This document shows, piece by piece, positions 25,001 to 36,838 of a stretch of DNA of 64,000 nt. This stretch comes from Chionis minor (lineage: Eukaryota; Chordata; Aves; Charadriiformes; Chionididae), in NCBI GenBank assembly GCA_013398295.1, contig VZSF01008486.1, positions 248,001 to 312,000 of the forward strand, written 5' to 3'. A model generated the notes under the pieces. That model saw nothing but the letters and a program-made list of their open reading frames with translations, had not been told where the DNA came from and did not search any database. The translations under genes were made by a program, and so were the position numbers. Numbering within the stretch: position 1 is the first letter of the stretch; each line of letters starts with the position of its first letter.

Positions 25001-27889
25001 GCTTAAAACTACTACCGATTTTAAATAAGACAGCACTGAAAAAGAAGAGACACATGCTCTTTGGTAGCCTATACCAGGCCTCGAAGACCATTCTGGACGT
25101 TTTGAGTTAAAATCAACATCTTGGATTTTATCTATAACTTGAAACAATTGGTGGCTCCTTTAACATAGTGGTCAAAGGCACAGGTGGAATTGAACTACAG
25201 GAGTGAAATTCAGACTCATGGGGTCACCTTAGGAAGAGTTGGGGGACCACCCTAGATCTCCACTGACCTGGTTTTCATACCATTCGCCTTATTTGGGAGC
25301 AGTTTTCTGGCCTGGCTATGTATTACCTTCTGTTACTGCCGTCCAGTCCCAGTGTAAGGTAAGCACAGATAACACAAAGCCTCCATAGAAAGAGGCACGG
25401 TTGGAAAAACGCCGAACACTCCTCACTCTCCAAGAGCAGGTCAGGCAACCACAATACTTCTATTTTGTTGTGTACTTATATTACAAGCGGCAGCTGAGTC
25501 GCATCAGTCGGGTACACGGATATAATTGTCACCATTGCTTCTGGTTCCTTTCCAGAAACGAGGTAGGTTATCTCAGTCCTCGCTGCGCCAAGGCATTGCC
25601 AGGTGGCTCTCAGCCAAGGCCAAGGCCAGGACTAACCTGAACACTGATCCCTTTGTTCCACTGCTCTTCCTTGGGTCAGGAAAGGAGCAGACAGTCAGAT
25701 TGCTGCTCGCTGACAACCTCCTTTCCTGAAAACACGCTCAGAGAGACTGAGATCAAAAGGTTTGACAACTGTTGAGGTTTTTTCCTGCCAAATCTTCATC
25801 TATTTTTGGTGTAATTAAAGTGCTAAGCTCCTAAATGCTTAGTACTAAATCAATAATGATTGGAGACAACCATACACGCAGTTAACTGCAGGAGTGTGTT
25901 ACCCCAAAGAGGACGCATGTTCATGGATACACAGAAATATTGACTTCCTCCGCTTGGAAACCACTTCCTTTTGCTTGTGGACTACCAGCAGAATTGCTTT
26001 TCTTCTCACGGTCCCACCAGTAAGGACAGCTGGAGTGTGCATCCTCTTCAAAACTGAATGGTTCCTATTAAAAGACAAACAGTACGGTTTGTTTCCTCTG
26101 TGGGTACCAATTAATGTGCTTAAATTGCTTATCAGTTCTCGAATAGTATAGCTGATATCCTGCATTTTGCAACCCTTTATGTTATCTGTGTGTTAAGAAT
26201 TAGAAAAAGAACAAAGGCCTCGTCTAGGGCTGCCTCTGTCTCACCTCTGTTAGCAGCAAAATGATTGCATGTATCAAATAAGAATCCATCCAGAATTCGT
26301 GAAACCTGAAATAAGAAAAAAAAAAAGGTCATACTAACAACATCCTTTCAATACTGAGCTCAACTTGTTCAGTTGTCCTTAAAAGCCCAACAAGGGAGAT
26401 GAGCATGGCAGCAGGCTGGGGATGCTGTCAGATTTGAGCCAGGTGGGTTTCAGGAGGTGAGGAACTGGCTTCCAACCTCAGACTGTGAATCCACTCTGCT
26501 AGCACCTGCCGGAGCTGCTGCGGGAGCGTGTTCCCTGCCATAACTGTACCAAGATGGCCCAGAGATTTCTGATTTCAGACATTTTGGACTAAGTAGAAAA
26601 TGGCTCAAGCTCATCCCTCTAACTGGCACACCGTTGGTATGCTGTATGTGATCTGGGGTTTTGTGCAACACAGGGTGCTGTTATCAAAGCATGTTCTTGA
26701 AATAGTTAATAGTAATTAGTGTTGAGAGAACATGGATGTTCTCATGGATGAGGAGGATTCTATCCTTGAATCTGTCAAGGAAGAGTCAACGAAAGGACTA
26801 AAGCAAATATTGTTATCGTTCTTGAGAAGAAGCATCCTGGAGTAGATGGGCATACAGACCTCGAAAACGCTACTAACCTACATGTTCAGCCAACTTGGCA
26901 GAAAAATGGAAATTCTAAGTGTCCTAAGCTGAACTACCTTCATTATAATACTAATAATCATGTCCATAGGTCTAGAAGACCTAGAGGTTTTAACCTCTTC
27001 CCTCTCTTTATTGGTTTTCCTTCTTTGAGCTTGCTGGTTTAGCTGAAGCATTGTGTCTTGAACATCTGTCCTGTTACCTCTTTCACGTCACTGCTTTTAC
27101 GCTGCCTTGGCTTTGGGGCATTAGATCTTCTTGTACTGTGTTTCTTTAATGTCCTGTATCTGTATCTAGAGTATGAGAGTCCAGATGGGGCGAAGGAATC
27201 GATGCTCATCTGTGTTAGCAGAAGGTGACAGCAGAGCCAGCTCTGCTCCCCTGTTTCTCGCTGGTGCTGCAGAAACCAGATCCAAACAGGTAAAGCAAGA
27301 ACAATACGAATTAGGACAGTATTAACATATAAAAATGAAAGTCCTAATTCACTCCCTTGCATTAGTCACTATGACACTATGAAAAAGTCCACTCTACATT
27401 CCTCTAACTGCCAAAAAAATGGAAATAGCTGTATGAATTTGGGGGAGACACACTTTTCTTGTAACTCTTGCTAGACATTACTGTACTGAATACACAATGA
27501 ATGCTGTGTTTCATCTGTGCTGCAGAAATATATATATGAAGAATGGATATTTATCATCCTTTAGCATAATTTATCCCTGCCTCTCTAGCCAGTAAGTTGA
27601 CTGTTTTCTGCCCGCCAACTATAAAAGGAGCCTAAAATGACCACCTCAGCTGCAGGTGTCTTTTTGTAACCATTTCTGTTGTTCTGCTCTTCCTTAATTT
27701 AGTTTCACAATTACGCTTGGTTAGAAAAAGCTGTTTGCAAAGCAGAAGGCGTCAGATTCGTCACGCCAGAACTAAACATGGAATTAGTTTATTTTACGTA
27801 ATAAAATACGATCTGGAGAGTATAAAGAAATTGTAGGCGATAAAGTAACCTCCCCAAAGATGTGCAGGGTGATGGTTTCCTGAGGTGGG
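25001..27889. other. Non-coding, nothing recognised
   Basis: No gene or repeat family was recognised. The frames at 25.4-25.7 kb and 25.9-26.2 kb show no family motif. Confidence 0.45.
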
Positions 27890-28450
27890 TGCTCTGGCAG
27901 CGCCTGCGTGCAGCGGGTGGTGTGCGGGTGCCGGGGGTCTCCTTGCCCATCGTCTCGCCCGGGGTGAGCCTTTCCCAGCCCCAGCATTTCTCAAACTCTC
28001 TTCTTCTGACCTGTTTTTGACATCTGCGCTGAAGTGAGCTGAAGTGGCTTGGAGGGCTTTTTTCAAACCCTCCGGGCTGCCCTCGCCGTTGGGGAGGTGT
28101 GGGCAGCACCGGCGTCTCTCAGCGGGGCGACAGAGCGGGCTGCGTCCCGAAGGAGCTGGCTCGGGGCAAAAAACCTCCAGGGGAAGCGTGTTGGGATGGC
28201 GCAGGCAGGAAGGCACGCACATTACAGCACAGACGTGGCCAGCCGCTCCGTGTGGTTTGGCGGGCGGATCCGCAGCATCCTGCCAGACTGCTGCTGACGT
28301 GCCGAAGCGGCGGCCGCTGGCGCTTCGCAGCCTGAGAAAGGAACTTCCTCCCGGGCTGACCTCAGGGAGCATCAAACCACATTCCCATGTGCGAGCCTGC
28401 AACCAGCCGTCCCGCTCCGCTCCGACAAGTCAGTGGTCAACGGCCTTCTA
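27890..28450. promoter_or_regulatory. CpG-rich, island-like block
   Basis: This ~560-bp stretch is clearly richer in GC and CpG than its surroundings and includes a GCGGCCGC site near 28309. Long frames are open on both strands (up to 202 codons on the minus strand, 27794-28402), as expected of stop-poor GC-rich DNA; none resembles a known protein. It could mark the promoter of an unannotated transcript or a distal regulatory element. No transcript is visible in the sequence. Confidence 0.35.
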
Positions 28451-28665
28451 GGGTCAGCAGAGCAGGGAACGTCTGTTTTGTCTACCTCGGCTTGTTTTCT
28501 GACACCGTCAGAGCAGAGTTAATGGTGCTGTTATTAAAAGACATCACAAGACTGGTGTAATGTATCATTTGCCGACCAGAGGTGTTGGCATTTATGAGCC
28601 TTAGGCACAGGATGCTGTAGATAAATTAATTTCGATGTGTATAAAAGTAAAACACTGCTTTCATT

Positions 28666-28945
28666 TTGCGAAAGAATTTATCTATGTTTTGTAAAATAAT
28701 ATATTATTGTTTGTTCCTTCGTAATATTTTGTAATATTTTACAAAAGAATTTATCTTTCTTTTGTAAAATAATATACTATTGTTTATTCCTTCGTAAAAT
28801 TTTGTAAATTATTTTGTAATATTTTACAAAAGAATTTATCTGTATTTTGTAAAATAGTATATTATTGTTTGTTCTTTTTGTAAAATTTTGTAAATGATTT
28901 TGTAATATTTTACAAAAGAATTTATCTTTGTTTTGTAAAATAATT
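28666..28945. repeat. AT-rich tandem repeat with internal hairpins
   Basis: The anchor GAATTTATCT recurs at 28674, 28747, 28832 and 28918 (spacings 73, 85 and 86). Three units carry the hairpin TTTTGTAA-tatt-TTACAAAA at 28727-28746, 28812-28831 and 28898-28917. TTTTGTAAAATA(A/G)TATA blocks recur in each unit. The array is non-coding. Confidence 0.85.
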
Positions 28946-30392
28946 CACCTTTCACATTTTTGAGACAGGAATTAGTAGGTTATAATGCCACGCTAGTCAT
29001 TAAGCCGATTGGGACGAGTTTAATAAAATTAATCTAGCGTTCTGATGCTGTGTACTCTTCTGGCCAAATGAAAAGCAATAAACTGTAACAAACCTTCGGA
29101 TTTACAAAATGAGGAAATAGAGTAGACTGCAATACCAGCTGCATCTAACCTATGTCGATCCCACTGCGCCCATTGAGAATGAATAATTTGGGGCTTTTCT
29201 CCATATTACCTTTTTCTCCATGCACTTTCTCCACACTGCAGGACAGATCGGGTTCATAATGCCAGAGAGGGCACTGTAAGGTTCAGGGCTGAGAAATAAA
29301 TACCAGAAAGACAATATCAGGAATCAGACATCACAAACCAGGTAGAATTTAAATTTTTGTATTGCATTCCACTGCATTTCTGGGATGTGGTTTGGGCAGT
29401 GGCCGAGCACCGGGCGGAGGGGACCTCGCCAGTTGTGCTGTGAGCGGCTCCTAAGGCTGAAGCTTTAAATCAGCACGTGGAAATACAAGAGCACGCTTGT
29501 GCAAAGTGCTCGCCCCTGGTTTTAGGTAGTTATTACCGCTGAGAAGGTGCTCAGAACATGTGTAGGAGTTTCCCTCTGCCGAAAGAGTACTTTTGAGATG
29601 TCTGGTTTTTGACATCCCAATTTTCTTTGCATGTTTCAACTCCTTTGCTTCGCTTCCTGATGAGACAGTTCTGTCAAGCATTTGCAGTGTTTTTTGATTC
29701 CGAGGCATTAGTAAATCTAAGCAGGGTGAAATTCTGCTAAAAAAAAAATAGTATAGAAGACTATTTTTTTTTCAGAAAATATTCTTTGCATTTTTTAAAT
29801 AAAAACTTAAAATACAAATTTAAATACTTTTTTTTTTTCAAAATACCCACAGCTGCACTTCCCAAATTCCTTAGGCACCCCGACACTGTTAGCCCATCAG
29901 CCATCTCTTCGCTCCTTAAAAACAGATGCCTGCTGCTGTGTGTATCCTTGCTTTTACAGCAGCAGAAGGAAGGGCGGGGGGGATGAGAAATAGTGCTTTG
30001 GAGAGGATCTGAAGGCAGCGCTGAAGACATGATGTTGCTTTCCACCGCTGCTGGCGTGCACGGACACGAGCTCCCGCTCGCTCTGCTGCTCCCCTCCCTT
30101 GCCTTCCAGCTTGTCTTCCCCTTCAGCGCCACGAGTATCCATTCGTTCGTGTCTTTTGTAATTTAAATCTTCTCAAATTAATCAGTAATTTTTAGACGCG
30201 CTACGATTGGTTTTTCATAGCAGCATCATGCGGGATGAAAAGGTGGTGCCCCTTGCTACCACCGGCAGCTGGCTGAAGGACATTTTGGTCCAGACCTTTG
30301 AGGGAAGGTATCCCCGAAAATCTGCGGGAGGTGACACGGGATCTTGCAAGGCAGCGCTGTTTGCCACAGCCGGCTTTTTGGCTTGGGCTATC
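28946..30392. other. Non-coding, nothing recognised
   Basis: Mixed composition with short A and T runs near 29740-29840. No exon or repeat family was recognised. Confidence 0.45.
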
Positions 30393-30469
30393 GGGATGGG
30401 ATGGGACGGGACGGGACGGGATGGGATGGGATGGGACGGGACGGGACGGGATGGGATGGGATGGGATGG
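30393..30469 (+). repeat. GGGAT/GGGAC pentamer array, G-quadruplex prone
   Basis: Fifteen consecutive 5-mers on the + strand: two GGGAT, three GGGAC, three GGGAT, three GGGAC, four GGGAT. The 3+3 arrangement makes a 30-bp higher-order period. Each unit has a GGG tract with 2-base loops, matching the standard G-quadruplex pattern many times over. The open frame through it is an artefact. Confidence 0.9.
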
Positions 30470-33400
30470 CCCCTCTGCGCCTCTCCTAATCCCCACTGAG
30501 GGGATTACGGCATTGCGCTTTGCGAGGGGTATGGGCTGATGTAATCCACGGCTACGGGGGGGGATTTGTTGTAGGATGATGCTGAAATGCAAAGCAGTGT
30601 TTTTACGCGGAAGATGCTGTTCCGTTTCAGCAGGGCCGCTGCGTTTGGGGCTACGAAAAATCAGCGTGGCGTAATGATACACCGCTCGCTACAGCGAACA
30701 TCAGCTGGAGTTTGAGCGTTGTATTGCTGAAGTTCAGCCCCATTTCTCTGTTGTATTTTAATGGTGTGACAGTAAGTGTTTCACAGCATCTGCCTCCTGC
30801 GGCAGGGATTTGCAGTGCTCTTTGGGTTTGCCTTCAGTGCAGCTAGTGAGGGTCACCCTGTGTTTGACTCTGAGTCTTGTTTCTGTAGTCTGTAGACCCC
30901 TGCAGGTTAGCTCAATGTCCATTTCCCATATTTACCTGTCATTTTAGAGTTAAATTCTTCTATTTCTTCACTTATTTCCACTATCACCTTCATAATTTCC
31001 ATAAAGTAACAGATATTGATAGTAGAAAATTAATTTTTTGTTCTCACGTCAGCCTTCTTATCTCTGCTTATGCTTCACCAGAGAAGATACTGACAGCACA
31101 AGGCAATAAGAACTAAGGTGTAAGTATCAACAATGTCTTAAAGCGAAATTTTTCATTTAAAACTGATTTGTGTAGTGGAATTGCAGGGAAAATGGACACA
31201 AACTTCTGTAGTTAAGGCTTGCCAAGGATGCAGTAGCTGTTTCAAAACCATGTAATGTTTGACTCAAAATTGGATCCAAGGTGCCCGCTACTTGAAGCAT
31301 TTGGTGGAGTTGCCCTTTTTCTGTCACAAAAGCTAGAAACTTTTAACCCCGCTGAGGCAGATAATAGGCATGCGGTTTTGCATGCATGTTTTGCATAAAA
31401 GTTGTAAAATGACAGCTTAGCTGCTTTGTGAGAGCCTTGTAAACTACACTTTCTGGGCCTGAGTTTGTCATGACGCTCTGGCTTAAATGTTGCCGTGCAC
31501 CATCTCCTGTCCTGCCAAATTTTATGACGCGGCAGTTTTTCCCAAGAGTTTTTCTCCTCTCCAGAGCTGGCTGTGTTTTGTAACAAACGGGCAAATTTTG
31601 ACTCTGCTTAACTGAATTAACTTCTTTTCCTATATACATTATAATGCACATAAGTTTTAATTACCAGGACCGCCTGTCTTCTGCTTTTATACACTTAAAC
31701 ATATCTCAGGACATTTTTCAAAATAAAAAAGACTCCCACCCTGCAGGGCTATGATAAATCAGGGCTCCACCGCAGACCTTGAGATGGTGCCACCGTATTG
31801 CGTCGATACCGTTGCAGCACGCGGCTGTTTTCGGCCGGTTCGCAGGCACTTTGCTTGGGGGTCCTCACCTCCGCAGGAGAGGACGGCTGCCCCGGAGGTG
31901 GTGCAAGGCTTCCTGACGCAGCGCGGGCTGGTTTCTGGTGGGGAGGCACCAGTTGTGCTCCCCTTTTCCAGCAGCCCGCTCTTCCTCCTGCTTGCATGTG
32001 GATTTGCCGAGGTTTCGGAGATAATTCCCTCCCTCATGCAGCCTCCGGGCATGCCAAGAGCCGGTCAGGAAATGAAATTAAAGGAAGCAGCTCACCAATG
32101 ACCTCCATCTGTGATATTTTTGGCCCTAAGACACACCGTGCCACTTAATAGATGCAATTTTAAATATAATCCCAAATTAATCTCTTTTACATCTCTTTTC
32201 AGGATAATTTTGTTTAAATGCCCCATGTCACTTTCTGCGCTGAGCTACCCATCGATGTTCAATGTGTTGCCATCATTCTGACCAGTGGTTACCCATTTTC
32301 AGCATCTTTTGATAAGACTTCCGCTGTGTGGTATGCGGGGAGGTTTTGAAGAAATTCTCCAAATAGCAGATTGGAAGGAAATTCTCCTCCCTCAGAGCTG
32401 GTGGCAACTCTCCAGCACAAGCCCATTTCTGTGTTTTTTGGTTTTCCCCCACTCGATCTTGTTGTCGAGGAATTTGATATTTTTAATAAAACTTTAGAGT
32501 TCCAAAAGATTTTGCTCTTTTTTTTTTTTTCCTTGCTGCAAATCAGCTTTATTGATGAGTTTTACTTGAGAACAGAATCCCCACCACCATACCAAACCCC
32601 AGCACTTTGTTACCGTGTTTTGGATATTCCAGATTCTTGACAGCAAATCTTGTTCCCATCAGCAGCACCCCTAACAGAAGAGAAAGAAATGTCGGGAAAA
32701 AGCTGGTAGTGCAGCTGTTTTGTGGGTAAGAACAGGAAACCTGAATTTTGCTTATATGCTGCTTTCTGGAGATAACGATGTTCCGTGTATTATGAGCATG
32801 ACCAAGATTTCTAATGTTAGGATCAATGCACATGGAGACATCAGACAACACATGGCCATTCTTTGATTTATTTTTTTATTTTTGTTGCCGAGACGTGTAT
32901 TATGAGTCACGTTGGAAGGGCCTTGTTGTTTTTGACACACAGTTGTCCAACTTGCAGTGATTTCACTGCCGTACACAAACATTCTGCTCAACCCAGCTTA
33001 TTTTTGGAAACTGCCTGGAGCATCCCAGGCATCTGTGGGTGGCTCTCGGTCTGGCATAGGTTGTTACAGGAGTTCTGGTTCAGCAGGGAGAACCAGGCAG
33101 GATTGTTCTGGTGTGTCTTAAATGCAGCCAAGGTCCACAGAAATGCTTGGATCAGCTACCCACACTGATGACATCCCGTATCACCATGTGGGGCTCTAGG
33201 GACACGCTGCCTGATTGACAGCTGCTGCTCCAGAACGGCGCCTGTGTCCCGTGGATCCTATGTCTGATCTGCCCACTAGAATTTTGGACAATCCCAGACA
33301 CCTCAAACAGCACTTGGCACCCGACACAAGCTTTGCATTTCACCTGCCACCAACTAAGCCAATTGCCTCTTTTCCCTGTGGATGTGGAAAGAGATTTTCT

Positions 33401-33711
33401 TCTGCCTTCTACATATTTGATGATCAAGGTCATGTATCTTCTCCACACCAGATAAATATGATGTTTGAGATTACTTAATAACAATAACATAGGATATTTT
33501 AGGGCAAGTGCTTGTAAAACATTTTGAGGATGAAAGTACTGCGCATATGAAATGTTAGGAATATTTTGTGTTGTGTTAGACTGTTTATGTAGACAAGCAG
33601 TTCTCAAAAATCTTCCCACTGTCTCAAGGCATTATTAGGATGAAAAGCTCTTGATTAACAGCGAAGCAGAATGGAAGCACTATAACAGTGACTATGCTGG
33701 CTAATGTACTG
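30470..33711. other. Non-coding, nothing recognised
   Basis: Frames at 31.2-31.6, 31.75-32.1 and 33.15-33.6 kb overlap one another on both strands and match no family I know. No repeat was identified. Confidence 0.45.
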
Positions 33712-33903
33712 AAGTGGTGAGACACTGGCACAGGTTGCCCAGGAGAGCTGTGAATGCCCCATCCCTGGAAATGTTCCAGGCCAGGCTGGATGGGGCTTTG
33801 AGCAACCTGACCTAGTGGGAGGTGTCCCTGCCCGTGGCAGGGGGTTGGAACTAGATGATCTTTAAAGGTGTTTTCCAACCCAAACCATTCCATGATTCTA
33901 TGA
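33712..33903 (+). mobile_element. CR1 3'-end fragment
   Basis: A ~190-bp 5'-truncated CR1 carries the end of the ORF2 tail (GAGACACTGGCACAGGTTGC), then GGCCAGGCTGGATGGGGCTT, AACTAGATGATCTTTAAAGG and the terminal TTCCATGATTCTATGA. It is the first recognisable transposon after ~20 kb of repeat-poor DNA. Confidence 0.9.
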
Positions 33904-36004
33904 CTATAAATACTTTTATTTCTGTTAGACGTAAGAAGTACTAGACCAAATGTTTGGAAATGAACCCAACAGCAATGGTTTCAGTGTGACAATATACTTT
34001 TTAAAATAGTAAAAAACCCCCACCTCATTTGAGTCACTGTATTTCACCGTCTGTTAATGAACATAGTTTTAATATCTGAGTATGCTGTCTATATGTAGTT
34101 ATCACATACAGCATTCTAGAAACAATCTCAATTTATGTTTAATTTGATTCAAAGGACATTAGTCCTAATACGGTCAAAAATTTAAATATTTAAGTGATTT
34201 TTAAGCCATTAATCTCAGCAGAAGTGCAAGTAACATACAGCCACTTTTACCCATTTTTGTCCTTATAGATAAGTTTAAGAACCGACAAATATTTATTCTT
34301 CCAGCAGACATTTGTTTCTAATCACATTTTTGAGACTACAGAGAAGAAGTTTTTCCCTGGTTTATCATGAAAAAGGAGATTAGGACAGTGTTTCCCCAGT
34401 TTATAATTAGTCATGAAATATTCCTTTCAATTCAGTAAAGTTTCTTCTAATTTACAGTGATAAAACAGATCAGAATCCTGTCCGTTCTCTGATACTCCTC
34501 ATGTGGACATAAAGTACTGCTGGCTAATAAGATATATTTCATTATATCAACAGGAATAAGGACATATCTGAATTTTCATTTAATTTTTTTTTTCTGTGTA
34601 ATGAGCTTTGTGGAGGAGATGGTAAATTGAACTTTTGCTTAACAAGCACCTGTAAACACAGGGAAAGTGTGGACCAGCCGCATGCTGACAGAGAAGACAG
34701 CTCACCCTCCTGGAAATGAGTCATTTTCTATCCTTTGGAGTTAAATATAGGAATTGTTAAGCAACTCTTGCCAACTGCCAGGTCTTTTTCGGAGGAAGTA
34801 CAGCCTTGTCTCCAATGCAGCTGTGTAAAATACAGAATTTTTTTTATTTATTTAGTTTTTTTGCTACCTTCAGCTTGCTTGTTGAGAGTTGCTGGATGGT
34901 TACCTGCCTCCAGCTACAACGCTGCCTGCCAAATGTTCTGAAATTGTAGTTGATAACAACATGGGAAAATCCCCATCTGGTCCATGGCAACAGCATATTG
35001 CACCTCTTTCTAACAGGCAAGAGTTAATTTTTTATCTAAAACTTAAAGAGGCAGTGGTGTTGGTACTCCTCCGGCTTTGTGTCTGTGGTGAATCAGAAGG
35101 TGGCACTGCCCAGTTGTACATACTTACACTTGGACTCTTACACACACCAGGTTTCCAAAACTTGCATGCCTGTTGCCATTAGCTGTGACAAGTGCAAAGC
35201 AGGCAATTCTGTGCACACTGGGATCTTCTCTGGCTTATCCTCCCCAGTGCTAGAAGACCATGTTCTTACAAACATATGAAGACTGTTGGAAAAAGAAGTA
35301 GGATAGAGATTACACAATAAAAATTCTCCTGAGGATGCAAGTGCTTTAGTCTAAGCAAACGTCCAGGACTCAGAGCATGAAATGAATTCTTTGTGTTATT
35401 TGTGGGGCCTAAAGAGTGGTCCCTTCCAGCTAAAATGACAATAAAATGGATGGGCTTCAGCCTGCAGACCCCTGAGAAGCTGCTGTGCGAGGGGACGGGT
35501 GTAGGGCAGGAAAATCCAGCCCCTGCCCAACCGCCTGTGACCAAAGTCATGGTGTCTAAAAATGCGAGTTTCTACATGAATGCAAAATAGCTGTATAAAT
35601 GGAAATGTCTTCCTGTACGATGTGTTTCGAGAGTCATTTTTTGTTAGCGATGTTCAAATGGTAATAGTACGTATTAATTTGTATGCACGTGAGACTGGAT
35701 TTCGGGAGGAGGCGCAGTGGCGGCAGGGTTGCCACATGACTCTCGGCAAGTGCCTCTGGGATTCCCCGGTGCTTTTCCAGCAGGGGTTTGGTGCACGTCA
35801 GCTTGACCAACAGAATTTGGCAGTCACATTTCCTTCTTCCACAGAGCTACTTAAATACCAGGGAGCATGGTGCTGTCGTTTGTGCTAGTGATGTATGGAC
35901 TCGTATCTTAGAGATTCAGAAAGTAGAAGATACCATTAAACTCTCCTTGCAGGAGGGTGAGCTATTACCTGCAGTCTATATACAAACTATTACACTTCTA
36001 AAAA
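33904..36004. other. Non-coding, nothing recognised
   Basis: AT-rich sequence between two CR1 copies. No exon or RNA gene was recognised. Confidence 0.45.
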
Positions 36005-36838
36005 CGAACCTCATGAGGTTCAACAAGGGCAAGTGCAGAGTCCTGCACCTGGGTCGGGGCAACCCCCGGTACCAATAGAGGCTGGGGGATGAAGGGATTG
36101 AGAGCGGCCCTGCCGAGAAGGACTAGGGGGCACTGGTGGATGAAAAGCTGGACATGAGCTGGCAATGTGTGCTCACAGCCCAGAAAGCCAAGTGTATCCT
36201 GGGCTGCATCAGAAGAAGGGTGGCCAGCAGGTCGAGGGAGGTGATTGAGCCCCTCTGCTCCCCTCTGGTGAGATCCCACCTGGAGTGCTGTGTCCAGCTC
36301 TGGAGCCCTCAGCACAGGAGAGACATGGACCTGTTGGAGTGGGTCCAGAAGAAGGCCACAAAAATGATGAGGGCCACAAAAATGATGAGGACCACAAAAA
36401 TGATAAGAATGCCACAAAAATGATCAGAGAGCTGGAGCACCTCTCCTGTGAAGACAGGCTTAGAGAGTTGGAGTTGTTCAGCCTGGAGAAGAGAAGGTCT
36501 CAGGGAGCTTTTCAATACTTAAAAAGGGCCTATAAGAAAGACGGAGAAAGACATTTTAACAAGGCCTGTAGTCACAGGACAAGAGGCAGTGGTTTTGAAG
36601 TGAAAGAGGATCCATTTAGAGTAAAGCATGTAAGGAAGTATCTTTTTATGCTGAGGGTGATGAGACAATGGAACAGAGAAGCTGTGGATGCTCCATCACT
36701 AGAAAGTGTTCAAGGTCAAGTTGCACAGGACTCTGAGCAACTTGGTCTAGTTGAAGATGTCCCTGACTGTGGCAGGGGGGTTGGACTAGATGATCTTAAA
36801 TGTCCCTTCTGACACAAACCTGTGCCTATGATTCTGGG
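36005..36838 (+). mobile_element. CR1 copy with shared nonsense codon
   Basis: 5'-truncated CR1 starting in the reverse transcriptase tail (deduced [17 protein letters not shown]) and running to the 3' end (GATGATCTTAAATGTCCC, then ATGATTCTGGG). A TAG at 36124-36126 interrupts the frame after AEKD. A ~24-bp deletion joins RSQGAFQYL where other copies read [14 protein letters not shown]. An 18-bp motif is expanded at 36355-36430. The first ~590 bases match the copy at 39172-39713 in opposite orientation, including the stop and the deletion. Non-functional. Confidence 0.92.
36355..36430 (+). repeat. 18-bp tandem expansion inside CR1
   Basis: Four units with the core CCACAAAAATGAT begin at 36355, 36373, 36391 and 36411. 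Other CR1 copies here have one unit, so the amplification occurred after insertion or in this lineage only. Confidence 0.9.

Noticed and set aside
30215..30682. 155-codon minus-strand frame over the GGGAT/GGGAC array
   Set aside because: Its middle is the translated pentamer repeat; the rest has no recognisable domain.
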